From positions 1 to 27,169 of the forward strand of contig NPFB01000151.1 of NCBI GenBank assembly GCA_014084085.1: 27,169 nt of DNA, written 5' to 3'. The notes beneath the pieces were generated by a model. It saw nothing but the letters and a program-made list of their open reading frames with translations, had not been told where the DNA came from and ran no database searches. The stretch comes from Hondaea fermentalgiana. Its lineage: Eukaryota; Sar; Bigyra; Thraustochytrida; Thraustochytriidae. Below, piece after piece: positions 10,001 to 18,372 of this stretch (positions within the stretch are counted from its first letter, which is position 1; every line of letters begins with the position of its first letter). The translations under genes were made by a program, and so were the position numbers.

Positions 10001-11210
10001 TGGCGCGCCGCTTCAGCGAGAGCAGGACATCAAAGTTGCCCACGTGCTTGGTGAAGCTTGCGACCTCGAGACTCATGTGGGACAGCTGCGTGTTGGACGT
10101 GGTCATGAGCTCTTCAGGCTTGATGACCTGACGAAAGACGTCGCTCGAGAGCGTGTACGTGGACACGTGCGTCAGCGCCATCACCGTCGCTGTCCGGGTC
10201 TTATCCTCGAGAAGCGCCTTCTCGCCGAAAAAGTCGCCCGTGCTCAGCTCGTTGACGAGCTTGCCAAAGGCGTTGTCCTCGGGCAGAATACCTTGGTCCT
10301 CTGTCCACGCACCAGCAACATAGACGCGGACTTTGCCCTCGACAATCAGGTAAAAGAGCTCGCCCTTGGTGTCCTGCCGCACAATGACCTCGTTGGGCAC
10401 AAAGGTTTGCTTGCGCATCGACTTGCGCACCAGCTCAAATTGCTCATTATCTAGGTTGTGAAAGAGCGGCACCGACTTGAGAAAGGAGTCGACCGTGGGG
10501 GCGGTCGTCCGGATGGAACTGCGAAAGGCCACGCGCCCAAACGAGTTCTCCAAATACCGTGTGACTCCCTTTTCGCGTGCGCGAGGTTGCGCCCTGTTCG
10601 AGGGCAGGCGCTCGCTCTCGCCTCGCAAATGGGCCAGACGTTGCGAACGCGCCTCTACGGTTTCCTCAATCTGGTTCTCCATCATTTCCATGCGCGAGAG
10701 CTCGTCCGAGACGTCGTGAATACGGCTCTGCAGCAGACGGGCGTACCGTTCCACATCCTCGTGTTCCTGCGAAGAGCGAACCTGCTCGATACGGTAATCG
10801 GCGCCACGTGGCTTACGCCACACCGCCATGCCTGGCGAATGCCAGAATGCCATGTTACGAGTCGGATCGAACGCCGGCACAAAGCCCATGTAGTCTTTGC
10901 GCTCTCCGCTCATGCCGAGCGCATCGTGCGAGTAGGGATGGATTGCAAGGTGTCGAAAGTCTTCCTCTTCGTAATCAGGGGGCTCGGCATATGTGCTCTG
11001 CTGTCGCAGCAGGTTAAAGTAGTAGACGCGATCAGATGCTGCATCGCGCGCCTTGTGCCACTTGTCCGCAGGCAGCTTCCACACGCTCAGGCCCGTCACC
11101 ACGTTGTGGTAAAACTGCAGGCCTGTTCTCTCGTCCGTGTGCGGCTGCCAGACTCCGCCGCCAAGCCCGTCGTCGGCGCACGGCGAGTTGGCCTGAAAAC
11201 TGCTTTCCAT
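7065..11210 (-). CDS. Phosphoinositide 3-kinase fused to WW-like, cyclic-nucleotide-binding and GAF domains
   Basis: A 1381-aa single exon starting at ATG 11210; an in-frame ATG at 11351 would add 47 Arg-rich residues. The usual class I catalytic subunit is about 1070 aa. Domains from Met1: a WW-like repeat at 19-49 (GVWQP, FYHN, VWKLP) and two degenerate ones at 50-79 and about 107-134; coiled coil at about 150-195; CNB at 237-365 with FGEKALL (328-334) and RTATV (339-343); GAF at 408-575 with an NK...F...D signature (N543, K544, F550, D554); a PI3K-type C2 at 589-823 split by a charged insert at 677-760; PIK helical domain at about 868-1053; kinase domain at about 1078-1353. Catalytic features are K1122 in LYKSGDDLRQD, D1237-R-H...N1242, and DFG at D1255. 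The activation loop (GNFKSKMGIKRERGPF) has the basic residues typical of class I enzymes using PI(4,5)P2. No Ras- or adaptor-binding domain is seen. It probably makes 3-phosphoinositides under cyclic-nucleotide control. Confidence 0.93.
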   Translation of the reverse strand: MESSFQANSPCADDGLGGGVWQPHTDERTGLQFYHNVVTGLSVWKLPADKWHKARDAASDRVYYFNLLRQQSTYAEPPDYEEEDFRHLAIHPYSHDALGMSGERKDYMGFVPAFDPTRNMAFWHSPGMAVWRKPRGADYRIEQVRSSQEHEDVERYARLLQSRIHDVSDELSRMEMMENQIEETVEARSQRLAHLRGESERLPSNRAQPRAREKGVTRYLENSFGRVAFRSSIRTTAPTVDSFLKSVPLFHNLDNEQFELVRKSMRKQTFVPNEVIVRQDTKGELFYLIVEGKVRVYVAGAWTEDQGILPEDNAFGKLVNELSTGDFFGEKALLEDKTRTATVMALTHVSTYTLSSDVFRQVIKPEELMTTSNTQLSHMSLEVASFTKHVGNFDVLLSLKRRANTERERRVAEALMLLMTAFSPELNVADTVARMRKVLFQIFNCERVSLYTVDWEKRQLEMQFGSGAGGKARKRTVKLDIGQGIAGHCAAINKIVNVPHVHKNEHFYGEVESEDSGFVTRNVLCCPVCTNDGTVITVIELLNKRGGAPFSEEDQDVIASVSEQMSATLAQKRAEQLNDFSLEHYLPIWQLEDSLTINVKRVLGTSLPGHVLSDSFIVSCAIYHAGQPLAPARYLERTAERLMPYMIVPFNSKVTLDIKLSNLPRAARVIFNVYYSPKADEAHDLFEAIKDEQAKLRAQLEEEQRQRENRHAREEEDDDEENSGERDSVKRTSAVRKRIQQRQRRERQRRRHMEIERLVEEGSATPIGWAGLTLFDFEQVMRSGHLRLKLFRGEAGSDMAGVATLLSNNTRAKDAVDFLELELPSRGKPVVYSDYMSDDVQRDAEESDAAPRSNLYRLMRAELSTFIHRDPLHPLSKEQKELILQMRRELMEDPKSLPKFLQAIDWSKRSQMQLAYRMLNEWAMPDPMVALQLLDFKHPDPKVRALAVSALEPLSDVSLEEIMLQLVQVLKFERFVDSALSRFLLRRALRTPSLIGHRLFWLLKAEMHEDYIADRYGALLDTYLRHCRVRQDLGHQQFVNSKLESIAAAVKEEKPNRRTAFLKQQLASATLPEEFQLPLSPYLFFRGLDVKKCRVMNSKKAPLLLECLQARPGAPPVSVLYKSGDDLRQDQLTLQVLRTMDKLWKTEGLDLRLSLYSVVSTGDQRGMIQIVPNAETIARITAGRTGGKLSKAVKVFDDKKLKRYLQNSGYARRVTEQNFKCSCAGYCVATYVLGIGDRHADNIMLTRDGKLFHIDFGHFLGNFKSKMGIKRERGPFLFSNAMATVLGPQDRPLFKEFEALCGQAYNILRRNASLLITLFSLMLSSGMPELQRESDIDWVRDRLMLDASEEEAAERFKELIQEALSTWTSTLNDFAHVIRRN

Positions 11211-12369
11211 CGTCTTCCCGCGGCCGTGCGTCCGCTGCGACTCTCCCTTCGCCGCGCCGCGGTCCTCGTCCCGCCTCTCGCGCGCGCGTGCTCGTGCGAG
11301 TCTTCTTCGTGCGTCTCTCTCCCTGCACGCGCCGACAGATCGATCAATCAATCAGTCAATGTCCGAATGACGAGCTCCCGAGCCCGGAAAGTACGCCGGT
11401 CCTCTCTCCGCGGCGAGCGCCCGCCGGCGGCCTTCGCGGACGGACGGCGCGCCGCCGGGCCCTGCTCTCTCGCCCGCGCGCGCGCTGTGCGTGCGTGCGT
11501 GCGTGCGAGACGGAGCGGGATTGCTTGCTCGCTCGCTGGCTTGCTGTGCGCGACGGGGTTGTGAACGCGCACTAGCACAAGTGGGCGAGTCAAGGACCCA
11601 AGTCGGCTTTAGGACGCGCTGCAAGTGGACAGCGGGGTGTGCACAAGTGGAGGAATGGGCAAACGTGGAGTGCTTCCCTGTCACTTCGGGCGAACGAAGA
11701 CCAGGCGCGCGCGTGCCTTGCCGCATTGGCCGACTCCGTCAGTCAGTCACTGCTGCGGCTGGCAGCAGCAAGAGTCGGGATCTACGAGGCGACTTGTTGT
11801 ATTCGTTGTTGAGGAGCATTGCTAGGCTTGAGCTTAATGAGTATTGGAAAGAAGGAGACACGGAAAGGTGAAAAAAAATAACACCCAAGGAAAACGCGAA
11901 GAATTACGTTGTTCACAGTGATCTCTCTTTAACCCCAGACAACGCTTGTTAAAGGGGGTATTACTTGGCTTTCACAACATTTCTCCTGGTGCGTATCGTA
12001 GCAAACGCAAAGAAAATAACTTTAGAACAAGCCCCATTCACTCCATCATGGCCCAAGAAAGCCCAGTGCCCCAAAATCTTAGGCAAAGAGAAGATTCACA
12101 TGGTTGGTGTGGCCCCGAAAACGAGACCAATCAAAGTCGTACCAGCAAGCAACGCAAAAAAGAACATTGGGTGATTGATGCATATGCGGGTCATCTACTA
12201 TACAATTGACCACAAAATAGACAGACTCGTGACGACTCGCCGAGTGCAGGCAGGATGGCACAGATGAACGAATGAACGAACGAATGAGTAAATGGATGGA
12301 TGAAAAATTGATCTTGCCACCTCATCACGCCGATGCCCGCTGCCTCGACTTTCGCTGAGCTGCGTGAGT
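11211..12369. other. Spacer between the kinase 5' end and the SYLF gene 3' end
   Basis: This contains the kinase 5' UTR and probable promoter (minus strand) and the SYLF 3' region. 11211-11560 is very GC-rich with CGCG runs, plus a small ATCGATCAATCAATCAG block at 11338-11356. 11870-12210 is markedly A-rich, with overlapping short open frames on both strands that match nothing I know. The decamer GCACAAGTGG occurs at 11574-11583 and 11641-11650. I see no clear TATA box or RNA gene. Confidence 0.55.
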
Positions 12370-13503
12370 TTACCGGAACTCAAAAGAGGATTGACGCAAG
12401 ACCGCCGTCTCTTCTTCCACCGTGTCCGCGGGCGTCTCGGCCGGAGACTCGGCAATCGGTGCCGGGACCTTGGTCTGGGCCGCAAAATCAGACCTTGCTG
12501 ACCCACTCGATCCGCCCCAGCCCCGAGCAATCGCGGTCGGCTGAGGCATCGAGTGGTTCCACGTTGACGCTCTGGAGCGCGTCACGTCCGCCATAGGCGT
12601 GCTCGCAGGCGCCAGACCGGCCAACGCCAGATCATCGTTAGAGTTAGACTGGCCCCAAGATGAGGTTTCGGATGATGAAGAAAATCCAGGAGCGGGGGGG
12701 CGTCGAGGCGCTGGGGGCCGAGAAGACACTGAAGACCACGTCGACGGCGCGGACGGTGCCTGCTGAGCATCCGTGGCAGGCGCTGCCGTGCCAGACGAAG
12801 AGACGGGCAAAATGCTTGAGAGCACAGCTCGGCATTGGTCGGCGAGCACGTGGTTCTTTTGGGGCCAGCGGTCTTTGATGGCCTTGAAAGCGACGCTCTC
12901 GGCATCCTCTGGGGTCAAGTTGTTTAGCTTGATGATGTTGTGGAGCGATGCGTTTCGAGTGCCATAGAACTTCTCGTTCGAGGATGTTCGGAACTGCCAA
13001 ATGACATCGCGAGCTTCGGCTTCGTGCACGAGCTTGTGCTCAACGTGATACGCATAGCACGACTTGAGGCCAAATTCGGGGTCCAATTTCGCTTTTCTGT
13101 ACGTGGCAGGGTCGAAGCGGTCGGAGCGGAGAGAAATTCCCTTTTCCAGCTTGTGCGAGGCTTTGGTGTTGAAACCAATCTGGCCGAGCGACTTGAGAAG
13201 CTGGCACACTTCCTCGTCTGTGATGAGTACGAGGAGCTCGACGCGTTCGTAGGCAGACCACGACGAGATGTTGCCTGCGAGGAATTGAAGAGCAACGGGA
13301 TAGGTCCAGCCGCCCGTTTCAGAGTCAATGCAGGAAAAGAAACCTCCATGCGAGTAGTGCGAGACGCGCCCGGGGACGATCTTGTTGGAAAAGATCATCC
13401 CCTTGACGTTGCCCAGGATCTCGGGCGGGACGCCCATCTCCTCCAGATTCCGGCCCTCGAAGTGGGTCACGAACCCATGAAGCGTGTTCGTGAGCGTCGT
13501 CAT
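12370..13503 (-). CDS. SYLF-domain (Ysc84-like) lipid-binding protein with proline-rich tail
   Basis: A 377-aa single exon beginning MTTLTNTLHGF. Residues 27-185 follow the SYLF/Ysc84 pattern: PPEILGNVKGMIF matches the family's 'ipe.vl.nakGl' entry; GGFFSCIDSETGGWTYPVAL matches 'G.Gv...d..GWSaP.ai'; ERVELLVLITDEEVCQLL matches 'itdlvlvl.t.eav..l'; and SSNEKFYG matches the terminal 'N..fYG' box. SYLF proteins (SH3YL1, Ysc84/Lsb3) bind phosphoinositides and sometimes actin at endocytic or ruffling membranes. The domain is divergent, so binding is inferred. The usual C-terminal SH3 is missing. Instead, residues 240-377 are Ser/Pro/Ala-rich and probably disordered, with a PPAPRRPPAP segment (263-272) that could be an SH3 ligand. 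The gene lies in tandem behind the kinase gene, about 1.16 kb away. A degenerate non-SYLF fold remains possible. Confidence 0.8.
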   Translation of the reverse strand: MTTLTNTLHGFVTHFEGRNLEEMGVPPEILGNVKGMIFSNKIVPGRVSHYSHGGFFSCIDSETGGWTYPVALQFLAGNISSWSAYERVELLVLITDEEVCQLLKSLGQIGFNTKASHKLEKGISLRSDRFDPATYRKAKLDPEFGLKSCYAYHVEHKLVHEAEARDVIWQFRTSSNEKFYGTRNASLHNIIKLNNLTPEDAESVAFKAIKDRWPQKNHVLADQCRAVLSSILPVSSSGTAAPATDAQQAPSAPSTWSSVSSRPPAPRRPPAPGFSSSSETSSWGQSNSNDDLALAGLAPASTPMADVTRSRASTWNHSMPQPTAIARGWGGSSGSARSDFAAQTKVPAPIAESPAETPADTVEEETAVLRQSSFEFR

Positions 13504-13762
13504 CCTCTGCTTTTCCCAATCCCCCGATCAGCAGCTGCCTCCCCTCTCACGGTCGCGAGCGAGCCTATCTCTGCCTGCGCGCCAGGGACACGCACACGCA
13601 CGCACGCACGCTCGCACGTCTGGACAGGCCTGGCCGGGGACGGATGATGAGATGCGTCCAAGTACTGAGCTCGCGCCCTCTGCTTGCTCGCTCGCTTGGG
13701 TGCTTGCCGGCGATGCAGCGCGACGCGGCCTCACGCGCCGCGGACTCGGTCGCCGCGGCTTC

Positions 13763-13788
13763 TGGCTGGCTGGCTGGCTGGCTGGCTG
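13763..13788. repeat. GGCT tetranucleotide array
   Basis: Six tandem GGCT units about 260 bases upstream of the SYLF start. It is one of several GGCT arrays in the window. Confidence 0.9.
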
Positions 13789-14411
13789 AATGGTCGCGGG
13801 GTCGAGCTGCGAGTTGCCTTTGATTCGGGACTGCCGCCTGCGAAACAAGACAGACCGCGTCGCGGCCGGCGCCGCGGACGCGCGCCCGCCTCACACGAGT
13901 ATACGCCCGCGATTTCCCGAAGGTCTACAGCGCGCGCCGCGGGACACAGTCCACTTCCTCTGGCCCCGCAGAGCGCGGCCCCGGAAACATTTTTGTAGAG
14001 GTTCTGAAGATACAAGTTTAGTGATGGTAGTAAGTGAGTTGAAAGCATTTGCGGAAGACGGGTCGATACAAGAACCAGCGGGGGGCCCCGCTACCATCAA
14101 GAACCCGAAAAGCTTTGCTTTAACCACGCAGGCTCGGAGGAAAAGCCCCGTGCCGTGCGGCTGCAGCCCGCCACGCGAGAGACCTCTCTCGAGACGTGCT
14201 CAGCATAGATGCGGCCGGCCAGCCAGCCAGGCAGGTCGGTCTCGTCGCGAGGACCGTTCCCGCCACGCACCGCTGAGCTGCCGACAGTCCTTGATTCGGA
14301 GCCGGAAGCAAGGAGAAGCCGAGAGACCAAGGCGAGAGAGACAGCTAGCTACTAGCTTCTTTGCTTCTGGCCATGCTTTTCTTCTCCTTTTTCTTGTTCT
14401 TTGGCATCTAC

Positions 14412-14443
14412 TCTTCTACTTCTTCTTCTTCTTCTTCTTCTTC
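14412..14443. repeat. TTC trinucleotide array
   Basis: About nine tandem TTC units (GAA on the minus strand), with one CTA interruption near the left end. It is the only clear GAA/TTC run in the window. Confidence 0.9.
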
Positions 14444-15307
14444 GGGCAAACCTTCTGGCCGACCGCGACTTCGCCGCAGCGGCAGCAGCGGCTGCAAAGG
14501 TCGCCGCCGCGCCGCTGCGCGAATCTCGCCCGCTTCATCCGCCATATGCACGGATGCGCACGATGCGGGGTCATAAAAACCCTTGTGGACGTACCATGTT
14601 TCGCCACCGTGTCTAAAAGACCTTCTATCTCGCCACGAACTTGCAGTGCTGCTTGCTCGCTTGCTTGCTTGTTGCAGTTGCTTGCATGCATCAGCATGCA
14701 GCGTGCCGCCTCTTCGCTTCAAGACGACGCGCCAGTCGCAGCTCGGCCGCCGAACTTGCGTGACCCTGAATGGTGGCGACAAAACTGTGCTGCGAGGGAC
14801 AGTAATTTGTAAAGAAAGCCGCACCGTGCTGCCGAGCGGACGACTATAGACCATTGGCAGCAACAGCTGCAACCAGCAAAATGCTGCCGCAGTCGTGTCG
14901 ACGCGGCGAGGCAATATCAATCTCGACGACTCGGTTGCGTCCCGGAGCGCGCAGTCACTCGGCTGGCATGAATGCGCACGCACGCAGAAATGCGCACGCA
15001 CGCAAAAGGGCAGCAGCCTGTCATTTTCCCTCGGGGCGGGGTGGCGTTTCTCGCGCTGGGAGACCGGGCTCGACGAATGTGAGGTGAGGCCCAGCCGCCG
15101 CTGCCGACGATGCCGGCGACGCCAGGATGCCGAATGGCGCTGCGGATTCGCTGACCCAAGGGAGTCTTGAGCGAGCCAGGCAGTCGGCCGAGAGCCACCG
15201 ACCGGCAGCGACCGACCGACTGAACGAACGAACAATCTTGATGATGGAATGGGCCGCAGGGGTCTTGCTTCGGTCATCGGTGGGCATGGCGGGCTGGACG
15301 AGTGGGA

Positions 15308-15331
15308 TGGCTGGCTGGGTGGCTGGCTGGC
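15308..15331. repeat. GGCT array with GGGT interruption
   Basis: Five GGCT-type units with one GGGT variant, followed by GGATGGAT. It belongs to the dispersed GGCT family. Confidence 0.8.
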
Positions 15332-16236
15332 GCGATGGTTCGGGGTGGATGGATGTGCGGCGGATGCATGGACGTGACTCGGGTGCGGCGGGTCGCGAAA
15401 AGCTTGTTCAAGCCCGGCTCCAGTGCCGAGAGAGAGTGGTGTATCGTTAAAATTCTAGAAAGCCTTGGCAGTGTGCTCCCGTAGGCTACGGCTCACTGTG
15501 GCCGATCGATGCCAAGACACCTACTGCCACTAGTATCTCATGGGAGTATTGCGAGGCCAACTCGAACGCTGGAAGCGTGGGCTGATGTGCGATGGCATGT
15601 GGTGGTCATGGGATGTCATGTGATGTGACTTGTCGCAAGAAGATTCTGATTGAGTAATCCGCGGATAATTCTTGGCTCATCTCGGAGACGAAGGGGATGA
15701 GAACTCGCGTCGGCGTCCTTCATTATGGACATCTTTCCATGCCATTCGGGAGTGCTCATGAAAAGCATCGAGAATGGCACGAACGGAAAATAGAGGCAGG
15801 AAAGATAATCAAAACAATGACGGCAACTGCGAAGCGAAATCAATTGGCGCTGCTTCGAGCGAGAAGTCCCTTTCTCTCTCTGCCTTTTACTCCGACAGAC
15901 GTGACTCCCCGTTCAACAGACCCAGCTGTCTTCGTTGTCGGCTGCGGTTGTGACAATTTCTCATTCGCGGTCAAGTGCCAGCCCACAAGCAAGTATCTCC
16001 GATGTTGCGATCGATTCACAGTGAGTCCGATATTCGCCTTCTTCATCATCCACCTGAGACGCATCAAGATTTGGGGCATCTTTGCCCAAGTCTTGTCGCG
16101 TCAACTCCTGTCCTCGCTCCCTGCCCTCGAGACTTGGGCCTCGCCAACTTGAAGGAGGCCAAGGCTCAGTCAGCCTGTTCTACTCGCACACCTCCTCGAC
16201 CATGGCGACTCTGGTGCCATAGCCATTGTGCCTTTA

Positions 16237-16260
16237 GGCCTGCCTGCCTGCCTGCCTGCC
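16237..16260. repeat. GCCT tetranucleotide array
   Basis: Six GCCT units about 180 bases upstream of the preferred Sam50 start. A sister array lies at 24279-24306. Confidence 0.9.
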
Positions 16261-16441
16261 ACTGTGCAGTCGCATGCATCACTGTGTCAGTGCTTGGCTC
16301 TCCGAGAGGCCTGTCTGCCTGATGAGGGAGTGAGTGATACTGATAAGGGCTGCCGCTGCAGCTGCTGCAGTCGAGCTTGCGTGGCTGCGTCGCGGCGAGG
16401 CGGCACGCGGGCGGGCGCGCAGATCTCTGGCGGAGGGGACG

Positions 16442-17890
16442 ATGATGGGGCACGCGGAAGACGCGGCGGCGGAGGCCGGCGCAGCGGGCCAGTACGTCGG
16501 GCTGGATGACCCGATCTTCTCCGTGCCGCTGCGCATCAGGCGCGTGAACGTCGTGGGCCTCTCGCGGACGAGGCGCAGCGTGATCGACGCGGAGCTCGCC
16601 GAGGCGCGGCGCGGGCGCACCGTGCGCGAGGTGAGCACCGGGATCATGAACGCGCTCAAATCGCTCAAGGAGGTGGACTCCTTCGAGTTCGTCGAGGTCT
16701 ACTGCGACGTGGCTGCCAACAGGCGCAAGAAACGTGGACGTCCCGGCCAGGCAGAACTCACCGACATCACCGTCAAGGTCCGCGAAAAGCGCATGGTGCA
16801 ACTCAAGGCCGAAACGTACGTCCAGGGCACCGGCTCGGAAGGCGGCGTCGAGACGGCGCTCTCACTCAATAATCCCGTCGGATACACGGAGAAAATCAAC
16901 GCCGCGTGGTCCTACGGAACCAAGAGCAGCGCCTCGGCGCGCCTCGAGGTGCAAAAGCCGCGCTTCCGTGGCCTCAACGCCTCACTCGATGTCTCTGCGT
17001 CACATAGTACCGTCAGTCGCGCCATTTACTCGTCCTATGACGAAAAGATCCAAGGAGCCCAGGCGGTCTTGCGTCACAACAGCGGACGACATGAAATTGG
17101 TGCTGGATGCTTTTGGCGCGACGTCATGCCCGTGCGGAGTGCCAGCAATCAGTACGAGTTTGCTGCCTCGGGGCTCATTTTGGCGCAGGCCAAACCCAGC
17201 CTCAAGAACAGCATCTTTTACACCTTTACGCAGGATCGCCGGGACAACCCTTTCGGGCCTTCCCGGGGTTCGTTTCTGCAGTTTCGTACCGAGTTTGCGG
17301 GCATGGGCGGTGACGCTCATTTTGCCAAAGGCGAGGTCAAGGTGCAGCAGTTCCTCCCGCTCTTTGCCGACGTCATCTCGGGCATCGCGCTTGGCTTCAC
17401 CTTTCAGGCAGGCGTATTATGCCCCCTCGCCACACCGCGTAGCGCCTCACCCGACAAGTTGCCTGGCGTCGGTGCAAGCACTCACATTTGCGATCGCTTC
17501 TGGCTCGGTGGCCCTCTCGATCTGCGTGGCTTCAACCACAAGGGCGCAGGGCCTCGCACCTCGCCGAATCGGCCTGGCGCCCAGGGCGGAGACTCTCTTG
17601 GTGGCGATGCGACCTGGCGTCTCGGTACGAACCTCACGCTTCCTTTTCCGCACGGACTCTTGCACGCTGCGGGCGTTCGTTGCCACCTTTACGCCAACGC
17701 TGGCAATCTTTGCGCATGGGAAACCTCGTTTCGCTCTCTCGTGCACGGCATGCGCGCTGCCGTGGGTGCCGGTATTGTCTTTCCTACTGCTGTTGGTCGC
17801 ATTGAGGCCAACTACTCCTTTGTGCTTCGTGCCAACTCGCGCGACCAGCAAAAGCGCTTCCAGCTAGGTCTGGGCGTTGACTTTACCTAA
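16442..17890 (+). CDS. SAM50: Sam50/Tob55-type Omp85 outer-membrane beta-barrel assembly protein
   Basis: 482 aa from ATG 16442, which I prefer because the upstream in-frame ATG (16334) adds only a low-complexity Ala/Arg segment. Sam50 is the core of the SAM complex that inserts beta-barrel proteins into the mitochondrial outer membrane. From Met1, residues 30-117 form a single POTRA domain (IRRVNVVGLSRTRRSVIDAEL...), with a basic RKKRGRPG insert at 95-102. Residues 124-482 form the 16-strand barrel. The hallmark loop-6 motif is present as WLGGPLDLRGF (354-364), with the conserved Arg at 362, followed by GAGPR. The last residues, FQLGLGVDF, fit the mitochondrial beta-signal (polar-x-G-x-x-hydrophobic-x-hydrophobic). 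Length and a single POTRA suit mitochondrial Sam50; a plastid OEP80-type protein is less likely but not excluded. It is convergent with the rhomboid gene. Confidence 0.93.
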   Translation: MMGHAEDAAAEAGAAGQYVGLDDPIFSVPLRIRRVNVVGLSRTRRSVIDAELAEARRGRTVREVSTGIMNALKSLKEVDSFEFVEVYCDVAANRRKKRGRPGQAELTDITVKVREKRMVQLKAETYVQGTGSEGGVETALSLNNPVGYTEKINAAWSYGTKSSASARLEVQKPRFRGLNASLDVSASHSTVSRAIYSSYDEKIQGAQAVLRHNSGRHEIGAGCFWRDVMPVRSASNQYEFAASGLILAQAKPSLKNSIFYTFTQDRRDNPFGPSRGSFLQFRTEFAGMGGDAHFAKGEVKVQQFLPLFADVISGIALGFTFQAGVLCPLATPRSASPDKLPGVGASTHICDRFWLGGPLDLRGFNHKGAGPRTSPNRPGAQGGDSLGGDATWRLGTNLTLPFPHGLLHAAGVRCHLYANAGNLCAWETSFRSLVHGMRAAVGAGIVFPTAVGRIEANYSFVLRANSRDQQKRFQLGLGVDFT

Positions 17891-18372
17891 AGAGCGAGGG
17901 TTCTTTTCTTTCATAGCCTTCTTCACCTTCTTCTTCTTTATTTTCTCTTCGCAAAGCTCTCAGGTTTGTTCTCTCATACACTCTCTTTTTCTCTTCAAGA
18001 TTGACCCATGCCTGCCACGTATGTGAGTATACGTATCCCAGATATATTCTCTGCTGCCGTAGTTTTCACAGGGATTGCTTCCTCTTGAGGCAAGCGTGAC
18101 GAACTTCGAAATCAAGAGACAAGGATAACGCAAGGACCAGCGCAGCAGAGCTGCTCTGTGCGTTGTAGATCGATCAAAGCTTTAGATAGATTTCCAGAAG
18201 AAAAAAAATACAAGCAATCATACTCATTCTATCGGCTTGACCAAATAAGCTGCGTTCTTTTTTCCCCGCCGCAGCAAAGCTTACTTACGCTTCATAGTTC
18301 TCCTCGCGGAGAAAAGATTGGCTGACTGATTGGCTTTAAACGTATACACATTAGGACCTTTCCTTTCGCATT
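17891..18372. other. Convergent intergenic region downstream of Sam50 and rhomboid
   Basis: About 480 bases with lower GC and a T/C-rich stretch (17900-17995) right after the Sam50 stop. A TTTATT at about 17937-17943 would read AATAAA on the minus strand, but it is over 400 bases beyond the rhomboid stop. There is no gene or RNA I can support. Confidence 0.6.

Larger units (their letters stand above)
13504..16441. other. 2.9-kb divergent spacer between the SYLF and Sam50 genes
   Basis: The two flanking genes read away from each other, so both promoters should lie here. The first 400 bases are GC-rich. Short arrays of GGCT, TTC, CGCACGCA and GCCT follow. 13980-14150 and 15430-16100 are less GC-rich. 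An open + frame at 15697-16152 (about 150 aa) has fairly normal composition, but I recognise no domain in it and do not call it. There is no clear RNA gene. Confidence 0.55.

Noticed and set aside
11211..11351. Upstream in-frame ATG giving the kinase a 47-residue N-terminal extension
   Set aside because: The extension is an Arg/Ala-rich string (for example RARARERRDEDR) from GC-rich 5' sequence. ATG 11210 precedes the first ordered sequence.
15400..15420. GTTCAAGCC, matching a tRNA B-box consensus
   Set aside because: No A-box, cloverleaf or acceptor-stem pairing could be found around it, and the flanks are ordinary spacer.
15697..16152. Plus-strand frame of about 151 codons upstream of Sam50
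   Set aside because: It has fairly natural composition but no recognisable domain or supporting context, and it lies within the probable promoter/5' region of Sam50. It could be a real small gene, but I cannot support it from sequence alone.
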